39,780 nt of DNA from Bryobacterales bacterium (GCA_947446025.1 CANFEY010000045.1:1-39780); one strand, 5' to 3'; positions 23,772 to 33,281 are shown, numbered from the stretch's first letter. The notes: generated by a model from the letters alone, not told the origin. A program made the numbers and translations.

Positions 23772-24989
23772 GTGACTCCCCAATCAGAAATGCCCCGCTG
23801 GCAGCGGTTTGAACTGCTCGTGCTTCTCGGTCTGCTGCAAGCTATGGCACCGGTGTCGATTGACCTGTATTTGCCCGCGATGCCGCAGCTGGAAGAAATT
23901 TTCCATGCTTCCGCGGCGGCCGTGGAATCGACGATGGTCCTGTATCTGGTGGGGTTCGCTTTCGGCCAGTTGTTATACGGGCCGCTCACGGACCGCTTTG
24001 GACGCAAGCCGCCGCTCTATTTCAGCCTTGCCTTATTCACGGTGTCGAGCGCGGCGTGCGCGTTCGTGCCATCGATCGGCTGGATGTCGGTGCTGCGCCT
24101 GTTCCAGGCTGTGGGCGCGTGTGGAGGCTCGGTGATCTCGCGCGCGATGGTGCGCGATATTTTCCCGCCCAGCCAGATGCGGCGCGTGTTTTCGATGTTG
24201 ATCTTGGTGCTGGGCGTGTCGCCGATCCTGGCTCCGATGCTGGGCAGCTACCTGCTGCTGTGGTTCGGCTGGAAGTCGGCGTTCTTCACGCAGGCCCTCA
24301 TCGGCACGCTGCTGTTCTTGGGAATGCACTTTCGATTACGCGAATCGCTGGCGCACGATGCGAAACGGCCGCTGCACATGGCAACGATTCTTTCGGGATA
24401 CCTAAGCTTGATCAAAGACCGCACCTTCATGGGCGCCTCCGCCGTCTGCGGCTTCAGCTCTGCCGGAGCCTTCGCCTACATCGCCAGCGCGTCTTTCGTG
24501 TTCATCAAGCAGTACGGCGTGGCCATCGAAAACTTCGGCTGGCTGTTCGGCAGCGTCGCGGCTGGCATGGTGGCGGCGTCACAGATCAACGGTCGCATGC
24601 CGCACAGTATCCCTCTATGGCGCGTATTGCGGGTCGCGAACCTAGTGCAACTCGCGGCGGCGGCGTTGCTGCTGGCAGCGGTGCTGACGGACTTTGGCGG
24701 CCTGCCGCTGGTCTTCGCCGCGATCTTCGTCTACATCGCAGGTCAGGGCTTTGTGTTCCCCAACGGCTCCACCATCGCGATGATGCGGCACGCGGAGATG
24801 GCGGGCACGGCGTCCGCTCTGTTGGGTACGAACCAATTTCTGATCGCGGCGGTGGCGACCGCGTTCCTGGGAGGACTGGCGAACCCGGCCATCCCCATGG
24901 CGTTGGTGATCCTCACATGCGCCGTGATTTCGCTGACGCTCAACTACCTTACGCTGGGGCCACGGATGGAGAGTTCTGCTGCCCCTTAG
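23772..24989 (+). CDS. Bcr/CflA-family multidrug efflux MFS transporter
   Basis: A 12-helix major facilitator of the Bcr/CflA (DHA1) drug:proton antiporter group, about 405 residues. Helix 1 contains the typical APVSIDLYLPAMPQLE, and the loop between helices 2 and 3 carries the MFS motif GPLTDRFGRKPPL. The helix-4 region with GGSVISRAMVRDIFP matches Bcr proteins. The open frame reaches back to 23715, overlapping the divergent hydrolase; GTG 23772 or ATG 23790 are more likely starts because a possible -10 box (TACACT, 23753-23758) lies just upstream. Relatives export bicyclomycin, sulphonamides or cysteine; the substrate here is unknown. Confidence 0.9.
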   Translation: MTPQSEMPRWQRFELLVLLGLLQAMAPVSIDLYLPAMPQLEEIFHASAAAVESTMVLYLVGFAFGQLLYGPLTDRFGRKPPLYFSLALFTVSSAACAFVPSIGWMSVLRLFQAVGACGGSVISRAMVRDIFPPSQMRRVFSMLILVLGVSPILAPMLGSYLLLWFGWKSAFFTQALIGTLLFLGMHFRLRESLAHDAKRPLHMATILSGYLSLIKDRTFMGASAVCGFSSAGAFAYIASASFVFIKQYGVAIENFGWLFGSVAAGMVAASQINGRMPHSIPLWRVLRVANLVQLAAAALLLAAVLTDFGGLPLVFAAIFVYIAGQGFVFPNGSTIAMMRHAEMAGTASALLGTNQFLIAAVATAFLGGLANPAIPMALVILTCAVISLTLNYLTLGPRMESSAAP

Positions 24990-25026
24990 CGTGGCTAACG
25001 ACCGCGTCAGTCCCGCCTTCGTAACA

Positions 25027-25968
25027 TCAAAGCTTCGTGATACAAATGGCTTTCCGGCCTACGATCCCGGTGGCGCATTCGATACCTGTCTCATCCCAAG
25101 TAGACATGTCAGAGACAGAGGAAGGCTCTCCAGCAAAAAGAACCTTTCCCTCGAACGGCTTCTGAGAGCCACGCTTGTGCGCGAACGCGAGGGCATCGTG
25201 AAACAGAACGTTGCCAAATCGTGGCGTTGAGGCGTTTGCGAAGTAACGCTCCACATTCCAGTTCGCAAAGTCGCCAAATATTGGCTCTCCAGAAGGTGAA
25301 TCCACTTGAAACCACCCACTCTGCCGGAGTGTGGAATCCGCTATTACAACGGTTGCGGATGTTTCCGAATTCTTGGAAATAAGGACGGAAATCGAATCTC
25401 CCACTTGTATTTCTGGACTATCGAAGAAGACGTTGAAGAGCGTGTTTCCGAAAACGCCTACTGTAATCCGTTGGACCAAACGCTCCTGATAGATCAAGGT
25501 TCCAACGAAGATGCCTTCTGGCCTAGGGATGCCGAACAGGCTGTCGCCCGGGCTAATTCCAACAACGGGGAAGAGTTATTTGGCCAGAGGAGAAATCGTA
25601 TAGACTCTTGGTAGGGTCCAACTGGCGGCCAACCAAGTAACGTCGAAACCTTCCTCCGCTCTCACCGATGACCCAGCCTTCCATCCTGAATTCGTCACAT
25701 CCACGGCTGGACTTGGAGTGCTCGAGGCGGGTGCCTTTGCAAACTTCAGTCGTACGTTTTTGTTCCCAGCAAAAAGACTCTCCCAAAACGGAAGTAGTTC
25801 CTTGTTCTCATCGGGTCTCCGAGGTATTCCATAGCTCGCTAGTGTCTTAAGGTCGACCGTCTTGAGATTCGTGCCCTTGGGAGGAGGAGGGAATGACCGG
25901 ATCGTAAGGTGCCGTCCGAAGTTGAGGCTGGTGTGTAGCCGAGTGGACATCTTCTGAGCCTTTTGCAT
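25027..25968 (-). pseudogene. G1-peptidase-like gene interrupted by an in-frame stop
   Basis: Two open stretches in the same minus-strand frame (25576-26013 and 25027-25497) are separated by a TAA at 25576-25578, and the frame between them is otherwise open. Together they read SGWKAGSSVRAEEGFDVTWL, ASWTLPRVY, then after the stop GDSLFGIPRPEG, VGDSISVLIS and IFGDFANWNVERYFANAS. This order of a tryptophan-rich strand, a GDSI strand and a late PxFGDF strand resembles the beta-sandwich of G1 (glutamic) peptidase-like proteins. I do not see the catalytic Gln and Glu, so activity is doubtful. ATG 25968 is the chosen start. The region is visibly lower in G+C than its neighbours, suggesting transfer. 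It could also be two short unrelated genes, but no ribosome site precedes the second part. Confidence 0.55.
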
Positions 25969-26056
25969 AAGTTGGATACTAGCGCGAACCCTCCGGATGC
26001 CGGGACGGGGCAATTAGATTAGAAAGGTGGAATCAGAGGTCAATCGTCGGGCTATC

Positions 26057-27781
26057 ATGGAACCTATGTATAGGCTTCTCCTTGTGACGCTCACCTACCT
26101 GGTTGCCTTTGCTCAGACGCCGGCGCAGCCCGCGAAACCTGCTCCCGTCCCTCCTACAGACGCAGCTCTGCGGGCCGCGGCCCCCGCCGAGTGGCCCAAC
26201 TACGGGCGCGACTACGCGGAGACGCACTACAGCCCGCTGAGCCAGATCACCGCCGCGAACGTCGCGAACCTCAAACCCACCTGGACCTTCGACCTCACCG
26301 CTGCGGGGAGCCCGGCGGGTCCGCTAGAGGCGACGCCCATTGTGTCGAATGGCGTCATGTATATCAGCGGCCAGTGGAGCACGGTGTTCGCCATCGACAT
26401 CCGCACTGGCCAGTTGAAGTGGAAGTATGACCCGCAGTTGCCCCGCACTGGCGGCCCGCGTCTCTGCTGCGGATCGGTGAATCGCGGCGTGGCGCTCTAT
26501 CAGGGTAAGGTGTTCATTGGCATGCTGGACGCTCGGCTGGTCGCGCTCGATGCCAACGACGGGCACAAGCTGTGGGACGTGCAGACTTCGGTGGACTTGA
26601 AGGAGTCGTATTCCATCACCGGCGCGCCGCGCGTGGTGAAGGGCAAGGTGATCATCGGCAACGGTGGAGCGGAGAACGCGGTGCGCGGCTACTTCTCGGC
26701 GTACGACGCGAACACCGGTGCACTCGCCTGGCGCTTCTTCACGGTCCCCGGCGATCCGTCGAAGCCGTTCGAGAATCCTGAGCTCGAGCAAGCCGCGAAA
26801 ACGTGGACCGGCGAATGGTGGAAATACGGCGGTGGCGGCACGGTGTGGGATGGCATGGCGTACGACGCAGAGCTCGACCTGCTCTACATCGGCACCGGCA
26901 ACGGCGGCCCGTGGGATCGCAACTTCCGCAGCCCGCAAGGCGGCGACAATTTGTTCCTCGCGACGATCCTCGCCATCAAGCCCGACACCGGCCGCATGGC
27001 GTGGTATTTCCAGCAGGTCCCCGGCGACCAATGGGATTACACCACCGTCCAACCGATGATCCTGGCCGACCTGAAAATCAACGGGCGCGACCGCAAGGTG
27101 CTGATGCAGGCTCCGAAGAACGCGTTCTTCTACGTGATCGATCGCGTGACGGGCGAGTTCATTTCCGCCAAGCAATACAGCCGCGCTACGTGGGCGACGG
27201 GCCTCGATGAGAAGACCGGCCGTCCCATCGAGACTCCCGCCGCGCGTTATGGCAAGGAGTTGGTGACGCTCTCGCCGGGTCCCGTCGGAGCGCACAACTG
27301 GCAGCCGATGGCGTTCCATCCCGGCACCGGCCTGGTCTACTTCGCCGCGCAGATGAGCGCCTTCGAATACGGCATCGATGGCGAGTACGTGTACAACAAG
27401 GGTGGCCGCAACCTCGGCGTGATCGCGCGCCCCGGCGCACTGCCGCGCGTCGAAGGTGAGCCTCCGCCGGTCAACACCTGGTTCGTGGCGTGGGACCCCA
27501 TCGCGCAGAAAGAGGCGTGGCGCGTGAACTACACCGGTGGGTCGGGCTCAGGGACGTTGGCGACCGGCGGGAATTTGGTGTTCCAAGCGAGCCCGCAAGG
27601 CAACCTGATCGCGTACAACGCGCAGACCGGCGCGAAGCTATGGGAAGGCTCGGTAGGTGCGGGTGCGGCGACGCCCGTGAGTTACGAGGTGGACGGTCGG
27701 CAGTACATCGCGATTGCCGGCGGTCGTGGCGCGGCGAATCAGCCGGAGAAGGTGACGGTGTTCGCACTGGAGGGACGCTAG
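26057..27781 (+). CDS. PQQ-dependent (quinoprotein) dehydrogenase
   Basis: A 574-residue exported eight-bladed propeller enzyme of the methanol/ethanol dehydrogenase family, which oxidises alcohols or related substrates in the periplasm with pyrroloquinoline quinone. A signal peptide ends near AFAQ. Blade motifs of the type AxDxxTGxxxW recur (IDIRTGQLKW, LDANDGHKLW, YDANTGALAW, IKPDTGRMAW, YNAQTGAKLW). A vicinal Cys-Cys in RLCCGSVNRG matches the disulfide ring beside PQQ. There is no CxxCH haem site, so an external cytochrome must accept electrons; none is encoded nearby. Starts at 26057 or 26066 both give a signal peptide. The gene stands alone, 5 bases ahead of the TIR pseudogene. Confidence 0.9.
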   Translation: MEPMYRLLLVTLTYLVAFAQTPAQPAKPAPVPPTDAALRAAAPAEWPNYGRDYAETHYSPLSQITAANVANLKPTWTFDLTAAGSPAGPLEATPIVSNGVMYISGQWSTVFAIDIRTGQLKWKYDPQLPRTGGPRLCCGSVNRGVALYQGKVFIGMLDARLVALDANDGHKLWDVQTSVDLKESYSITGAPRVVKGKVIIGNGGAENAVRGYFSAYDANTGALAWRFFTVPGDPSKPFENPELEQAAKTWTGEWWKYGGGGTVWDGMAYDAELDLLYIGTGNGGPWDRNFRSPQGGDNLFLATILAIKPDTGRMAWYFQQVPGDQWDYTTVQPMILADLKINGRDRKVLMQAPKNAFFYVIDRVTGEFISAKQYSRATWATGLDEKTGRPIETPAARYGKELVTLSPGPVGAHNWQPMAFHPGTGLVYFAAQMSAFEYGIDGEYVYNKGGRNLGVIARPGALPRVEGEPPPVNTWFVAWDPIAQKEAWRVNYTGGSGSGTLATGGNLVFQASPQGNLIAYNAQTGAKLWEGSVGAGAATPVSYEVDGRQYIAIAGGRGAANQPEKVTVFALEGR

Positions 27782-27786
27782 CTGAT

Positions 27787-28606
27787 ATGGCCAACCCGGA
27801 ACATTGGGCGAAACTACGTGAAGGCGTCGAAGCTTGGCTTCGCTGGCGATCGCCAACCCGACCCAACAGCCTGACCTCCGCATGGCACAACTTAAAGGGG
27901 CGAACCTCAGATGGGCAGACCTCCGTGGGGCCGGCCTAACCGGGGTGGACCTGAGCGGCGCGGACCTAAGCGACGCAGACCTAAGCGACGCGACCATTGG
28001 ATGGACAATCTTCGCCAACGTGGATCTGAGTAGAGTAAAAGGCTCGACACCGTTCAGCACTATGGTCCGTCCTCGATTGGTATCGATACCCTCTACAAAT
28101 CCGGACCAGGCGGAATCCCGGACAGCTTCATACGCGGTGCCGGAATCCCGCAAGACTTTCTCGACTATCTCCCTCCTTCACTACGCGGCTTCCCGATTCA
28201 GTTCTATTCCTGTTTCATCAGCTACTCCAGTAAAGACGAGGCCCAAGCACAGAACGTCCGTGTCTGGTTCGCCCCGGAAGACCTCAAGATCGGTGACCGT
28301 ACCCGGCGCGTCATTCACGATACAATCCGCCTCTACGACAAGTTGCTTGTGGTGCTTACCGAAAACTCAGTGGAGAGCGATTGGGTCGAAGAAGAGGTGG
28401 AGACCGCGCTGCAAAAGGAACGCAGCGACAAATCCACTGTGCTCTTCCCCATCCGCCTCGACGACGCCGTGATGACGACCACCAAGTCCTGGTCCGAGAC
28501 GATCCGGGACCGCAACATAGGAGACTTCCGCGATTGGAAGAATCACGACAGCTACAAGAAGTCCTTTGATCGGCTACTGAGGGACCTGAAAGGGGAAAAG
28601 GAATGA
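27787..28606 (+). pseudogene. Pentapeptide-repeat/TIR-domain gene with two frameshifts
   Basis: The gene begins at ATG 27787 with MANPEHWAKLREGVEAWLRW, then continues in a second frame from about 27852 as ANPTQQPDLRMAQLKGANLR with pentapeptide repeats (ADLRGAGLTGVDLSGADLSD), then in a third frame from about 28043 as LDTVQHYGPSSIGIDTLYKS, IRGAGIPQDFLDYLPPSLRG and a TIR domain. Each jump is explained by loss of one base. The TIR part has CFISYSSKDEA, VWFAPEDLKIGD, and SDWVEEEVETAL, which keeps the catalytic-type Glu, but the stretch between DEA and VRVWF is about 13 residues shorter than I expect, so an internal deletion is likely. Intact relatives are TIR effectors, often NAD-consuming. The last 264 bases could still be translated alone from an internal start. 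Confidence 0.8.
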
Positions 28607-28893
28607 AGAAAGATGTCAGCGAGATCCATGAAGCGTTTCGCCGCGGCGTTCGCGCCGGATTCGTTGCGATGAAGAGCGGCGAATTCACCGAGTACACAGC
28701 CACAAATATCAAGACCCTCTCCGCCCGAGTTCAAGCGCGAGGCCGCAAGCGTCTCGCCGCACTTGATCTCGCGTCACTCGCCGACGCCCGCGTGGGTATC
28801 CGGCAGGGGCTGGAGGATGCGCGCGCAGCCAAAACCCGTCCCGTTCGTGACTTCTTCGCAGAATTCGAAGCAAAAAATGACATTCAGCGTTAG
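28603..28893 (+). CDS. Small antitoxin-like protein, 96 residues
   Basis: A 96-residue protein whose ATG overlaps the TIR frame stop as ATGA, with an AAGGA-type ribosome site just before it. The C-terminal third (IRQGLEDARAAKTRPVRDFF, then AEFEAKNDI) resembles the toxin-binding tails of type II antitoxins such as ParD or Phd-like proteins. The N-terminal half (VSEIHEAFRRGVRAGFVAM) is helical and charged and is not recognised. No toxin gene follows on the same strand; an overlapping ATG at 28877 begins like a ParE toxin (MTFSV) but soon runs into sequence antisense to hicA. It may be an orphan or the remnant of a toxin-antitoxin pair. The assignment is tentative. Confidence 0.5.
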   Translation: MKKDVSEIHEAFRRGVRAGFVAMKSGEFTEYTATNIKTLSARVQARGRKRLAALDLASLADARVGIRQGLEDARAAKTRPVRDFFAEFEAKNDIQR

Positions 28894-28917
28894 AGGCTGG
28901 AAGCCATCAACTGAAGC

Positions 28918-29130
28918 CTACAAATCTTCTGGCACCAGCCCCGTCTTCTTCGAAACCTTGGCCAAGATCGCCGATCCTAACTCTTCGGAGTCGTGAAACG
29001 AGAATGGATAGTCCGCCCATCCTGCGCGCTTCATGATTTTGTGCGATCCCACCGTCCGGTCGTGCCGCCATCCGATGCGCTTCAGCGCGGCGAGAACGCG
29101 CCGTGCCTTCGCGGAAGGCCATTGGTTCAT
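28918..29130 (-). CDS. hicA: HicA-type mRNA interferase toxin
   Basis: A 70-residue protein with the double-stranded RNA-binding-like fold of HicA toxins. ARRVLAALKRIGW at the N-terminus and GSHKIMKRAGW with the catalytic His30 are the family signatures. Free HicA cleaves translated mRNAs; it is held inactive by HicB. The gene overlaps the upstream hicB stop by 4 bases, so both are made together, antitoxin first. The length is typical. The downstream end lies 24 bases from the convergent antitoxin-like gene. Confidence 0.82.
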   Translation of the reverse strand: MNQWPSAKARRVLAALKRIGWRHDRTVGSHKIMKRAGWADYPFSFHDSEELGSAILAKVSKKTGLVPEDL

Positions 29131-29333
29131 GCGGCGATATCGAACACAGCTTTCCCAGCGCTCGCAGAAAGTTCCCCGTGTGCGACCTTGTCACGCACGA
29201 TTTCCTCCGCAGCCGCTTGCGCCCGCTGAATCGCATCTTGCCGCGAAATGCCGTACAGCAGCACGTTTAACTCCGGCACCTCGGCAATCCAGCGGCCATC
29301 GGTTTCGCGATCCAATTCGATCGTGAGCTTCAT
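29127..29333 (-). CDS. hicB: HicB-type antitoxin
   Basis: A 68-residue protein with the partial RNase-H-like fold of short HicB antitoxins: MKLTIELDRETDGRWIAEVP, then ELNVLLYGISRQDAI and a following helix. It would bind and neutralise HicA. This short form lacks the C-terminal DNA-binding domain of long HicB proteins, so autoregulation would need another factor. It starts at ATG 29333 and overlaps hicA by 4 bases. The pair lies at the boundary between the decayed accessory stretch and housekeeping genes, and is divergent from the peroxiredoxin gene. Confidence 0.82.
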   Translation of the reverse strand: MKLTIELDRETDGRWIAEVPELNVLLYGISRQDAIQRAQAAAEEIVRDKVAHGELSASAGKAVFDIAA

Positions 29334-29446
29334 GCCCCAATGCTACCAAACTGAACCGCCAGTAATCCCGGGGCGGTGCAGTGTGATACCGTGGAGGCAA
29401 CCCCGCTTCCGTGGGGGCACAACCAATAGGAGACTCAAAAATCTAC

Positions 29447-30007
29447 ATGAAGCGGAACAACATTCGTTTGACTCTGGTGATGCTGGCGCTGGCGCTGGTG
29501 GCCGCGACGCTCGCCTTTGCGGCTACTATCCCGGCGGCGGGGGCCAAGGCTCCGGCGTTCAGCCTGCCTTCGCAGGAAGGCAAGCAGGTTGCGCTGAAGG
29601 ACTTCGCGGGCAAGTGGGTGGTGCTGTATTTCTACCCGAAAGATTTCACCGCCGGTTGCACCATTGAAGCGCACAACTTCCAGGAAGACCAGCCGAAGTA
29701 CACGGCTCTGAACGCGGCCATTGTGGGCGTGAGCGCGGACTCGGTGGACTCGCACAAGGAGTTCTGCACCAAGGAGAACCTGACCTTCAAGACGCTGGCC
29801 GATCCGACGGGCGCCATGATCGATCAGTACGGCTCGCTCACAAAGTTGGAAGGTGCGATGAAGGAACGCTTCAAGCAGGACCACATCGCCGCGCGCAACA
29901 CGTTCCTGATCGACCCGACGGGCACGATCCGCAAGGTCTATGCCAACGTTCAACCGAACCCGCACAGCAAGGAAGTGCTGGCCGACCTCGCATTGATGAC
30001 CAAGTAG
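29447..30007 (+). CDS. Exported peroxiredoxin (AhpC/TSA, BCP-like)
   Basis: A 186-residue thioredoxin-fold peroxidase with an N-terminal signal peptide or membrane anchor (about residues 8-26, ending AFAA). The peroxidatic cysteine is Cys71 in DFTAGCTIEAHNF. The BCP-type resolving cysteine five residues later is replaced by His, and the only other cysteine is Cys107 in KEFCTKE, so recycling would use that cysteine or an external thiol. It would reduce peroxides outside the cytoplasm. ATG 29447 was chosen because the signal begins there; an AGGAG lies about 14 bases upstream, rather far. A strong terminator follows at 30023-30057, so the gene is a single transcription unit. Confidence 0.9.
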   Translation: MKRNNIRLTLVMLALALVAATLAFAATIPAAGAKAPAFSLPSQEGKQVALKDFAGKWVVLYFYPKDFTAGCTIEAHNFQEDQPKYTALNAAIVGVSADSVDSHKEFCTKENLTFKTLADPTGAMIDQYGSLTKLEGAMKERFKQDHIAARNTFLIDPTGTIRKVYANVQPNPHSKEVLADLALMTK

Positions 30008-30022
30008 TGTTTCCGTAGTTCG

Positions 30023-30057
30023 ACGGCGGTCCGGTGAACCCGGGCCGCCGTTTTATT
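30023..30057 (+). terminator. Rho-independent terminator after the peroxiredoxin gene
   Basis: An inverted repeat with arms ACGGCGGTCCGG (30023-30034) and CCGGGCCGCCGT (30040-30051), one G-U wobble, closes a 5-base loop and runs directly into TTTTATTTT. The stem-loop lies 15 bases after the stop codon. It ends exactly at the convergent OsmC stop codon. Confidence 0.9.
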
Positions 30058-30480
30058 TTAGGCAGGCTCTTCCTGGATCTCCCACGTCGCTACGATCTCC
30101 ACGGTGGGCCGCAGGGAAGAGATGACGCCGCAGTACTTGTCGGTGGAGAGCTGGACGGCGTGCTCGACGGCTCTCTCTTCCACGCCCCGGCCGCGGACGA
30201 TATGCTTGACCTCCATGCGCTGGTAGCTGCGGGGGTGCTCCTCGCGGCGGGTGGCTCGGACTTCCACTCGATACGACGTCACTTGCTGGCGCTTTTTCTT
30301 GAGTACAGAGATGACGTCGGCTCCCGTGCACCCGGCGAGCGCGATTTGCACCAGCTCCAACGGGCCGGAAGCGGCGGAGCGTTGCCCATCGATGTCGATC
30401 ACCTGCGCGTGGCCGCTGGGCGTGGTGGCCACGAAGAAATCGTCGCCGGCCCAGTCGGCGGAGGCGTAGTCGTTCTTCAT
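30058..30480 (-). CDS. OsmC-family protein
   Basis: From ATG 30480 this encodes 140 residues of the OsmC/Ohr superfamily, enzymes that reduce organic hydroperoxides through two cysteines. The N-terminal strand region is WAGDDFFVATTPSG, the first conserved cysteine lies in LVQIALAGCTGADVISVLKK, and the second in STDKYCGVISSL. The longer open frame back to 30549 runs into the divergent dehydratase gene and adds unrelated sequence. This group, with the LAGCTGxDV motif, is the YhfA-like branch rather than Ohr. Its location back to back with a peroxiredoxin gene suggests a shared role in peroxide defence, but the genes are convergent and not co-transcribed. Confidence 0.88.
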   Translation of the reverse strand: MKNDYASADWAGDDFFVATTPSGHAQVIDIDGQRSAASGPLELVQIALAGCTGADVISVLKKKRQQVTSYRVEVRATRREEHPRSYQRMEVKHIVRGRGVEERAVEHAVQLSTDKYCGVISSLRPTVEIVATWEIQEEPA

Positions 30481-30520
30481 GACGGCATCATACCCCATGA
30501 GCCGGGCACACTGGAGAAAC

Positions 30521-31480
30521 GTGGCGCAATCGATCAGTTTGGCCGACATTCAGTTCGCGCGGCAGCGCGTGACGCCTTGCGTGCGGCGGACTCCGCAGGT
30601 GATCAGCGCGACGCTGAGCGAGGCGCTGAAGACCAACGTCTATTGCAAGCTGGAACTGTTCCAGAAGACAGGCTCGTTCAAGGTGCGCGGCGTGTTCAAC
30701 AAGATCCTCAGCCTGGCACCGGAGATGCGCAGCACGGGTGTGGTAGCGGTAAGCGGAGGGAATCACGGGCTGGCGGTGGCGTATGCGGCTCGGGCGCTCG
30801 ATTTGAAGGCGCTGATCCTGATGCCGGAGGGGACCCCGACCAACTACATCGAAGCCGCGCGCGGTTACGAGGCCGACATTGAGTTCGCGGCCACGGCATC
30901 CGACGCGTTCTCCCAAGTAGAAGACCTAGAGCGCGCCGGGTGGCACTTCATTCATCCGTTCGACGATGCGGACGTGATCGCGGGGCAGGGCACGATGGGG
31001 CTGGAGATTCTGGAAGACACTCCGCATGTCACCGACGTCATCGTGAGCATCGGCGGCGGCGGGATGATGACGGGCGTGGCGACGGCGATCAAGACGCTGA
31101 AGCCTGCGGTTCGCATCTGGGGCGTGGAGACGGAAGGCGCGGATTGCATGGCGCAGTCGCTGGCGGTGGGCGAGATTGTCGCGCTGAGCGGCGCTACTTC
31201 GGTGGCGCGGGCCCTGGGGGCGTCGGCTCCTTCGGAGGTGACCTTCGCGGCGGCGCAGCAGTTGCTGCAGGAAGTCGTGGTCGTCTCTGATGAAGAGGCT
31301 CTGGATTCGGTGCGCTTTTTGCTGGAGCGGATGAAGATTCTGGCGGAGCCTGCGGGCGCGTGTCCGTTGGCGGCTGCGGACCGGCTGCGGCGGCAGTTCA
31401 CGCCGGAACGGCACGTGGTGTTGCTGCTGAGCGGCGGAAATATTCCGCTGGATCAGCTGCTGCCGTTCGAGCCGCTTTAA
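30521..31480 (+). CDS. PLP-dependent threonine/serine dehydratase
   Basis: A 319-residue fold-type II PLP enzyme that deaminates threonine or serine to the 2-oxo acid. KLELFQKTGSFKVRGVFNKI contains the PLP lysine, SGGNHGLAVAYAAR the substrate loop, SIGGGGMMTGVATAIK the phosphate cup, and LLSGGN closes the fold. It lacks the C-terminal ACT regulatory domains of biosynthetic IlvA, so it resembles catabolic dehydratases or serine racemases. The frame is open to 30479, but GTG 30521 has a GGAG four bases before it and a natural N-terminus; ATG 30497 is the alternative. Its TAA stop is the left triplet of the palindrome at 31478-31500. Confidence 0.9.
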   Translation: MAQSISLADIQFARQRVTPCVRRTPQVISATLSEALKTNVYCKLELFQKTGSFKVRGVFNKILSLAPEMRSTGVVAVSGGNHGLAVAYAARALDLKALILMPEGTPTNYIEAARGYEADIEFAATASDAFSQVEDLERAGWHFIHPFDDADVIAGQGTMGLEILEDTPHVTDVIVSIGGGGMMTGVATAIKTLKPAVRIWGVETEGADCMAQSLAVGEIVALSGATSVARALGASAPSEVTFAAAQQLLQEVVVVSDEEALDSVRFLLERMKILAEPAGACPLAAADRLRRQFTPERHVVLLLSGGNIPLDQLLPFEPL

Positions 31481-31497
31481 ATGGTGTCTGACACCAT

Positions 31498-31500
<3 letters not shown>
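31478..31500. repeat. 23-bp palindrome carrying both convergent stop codons (copy 2)
   Basis: The same element as at 6052-6074, here as a perfect inverted repeat over all 23 bases, with arms TAAATGGTGTC and GACACCATTTA around one T. The outer triplets are the TAA of the dehydratase gene and the TAA (minus strand) of rpoD. It separates two convergent genes with no other intergenic sequence at all. Confidence 0.88.
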
Positions 31501-33138
<1,638 letters not shown>

Positions 33139-33170
33139 GCTTTGCTTTGACGCGATCACTTCAATCTAAG

Positions 33171-33233
33171 TCGGAGTTGCGCAGCGTGGCTCCTCCGAGC
33201 TGATTCCAGTTTACCCAATCCCTACGCTGCGCA
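33171..33233 (-). promoter_or_regulatory. Possible structured leader of rpoD with two exclusive hairpins
   Basis: In the 120-base dnaG-rpoD gap, TGCGCAGCGT (33178-33187) is the perfect reverse complement of ACGCTGCGCA (33224-33233), giving a 10-bp stem with a 36-base loop. A second pair, TCGGAG (33171-33176) and CTCCGA (33193-33198), straddles one arm of the first, so the two stems cannot form together. No T-tract follows. A regulatory role is inferred only from this layout. Confidence 0.4.
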
Positions 33234-33281
33234 CGCGCTGTTTGTGGCTCACGCCTCGCTTGCTTCCGGCGTGCGAACCAG

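Noticed and set aside
28877-28996. Short frame starting MTFSV as a ParE-type toxin
   Set aside because: Only the first few residues are toxin-like, and most of the frame is antisense to hicA; kept as a possible remnant only.
33160-33281. A tRNA or other structured RNA gene in the dnaG-rpoD gap
   Set aside because: No cloverleaf, no T-loop consensus and no CCA-type end; only simple inverted repeats are present.
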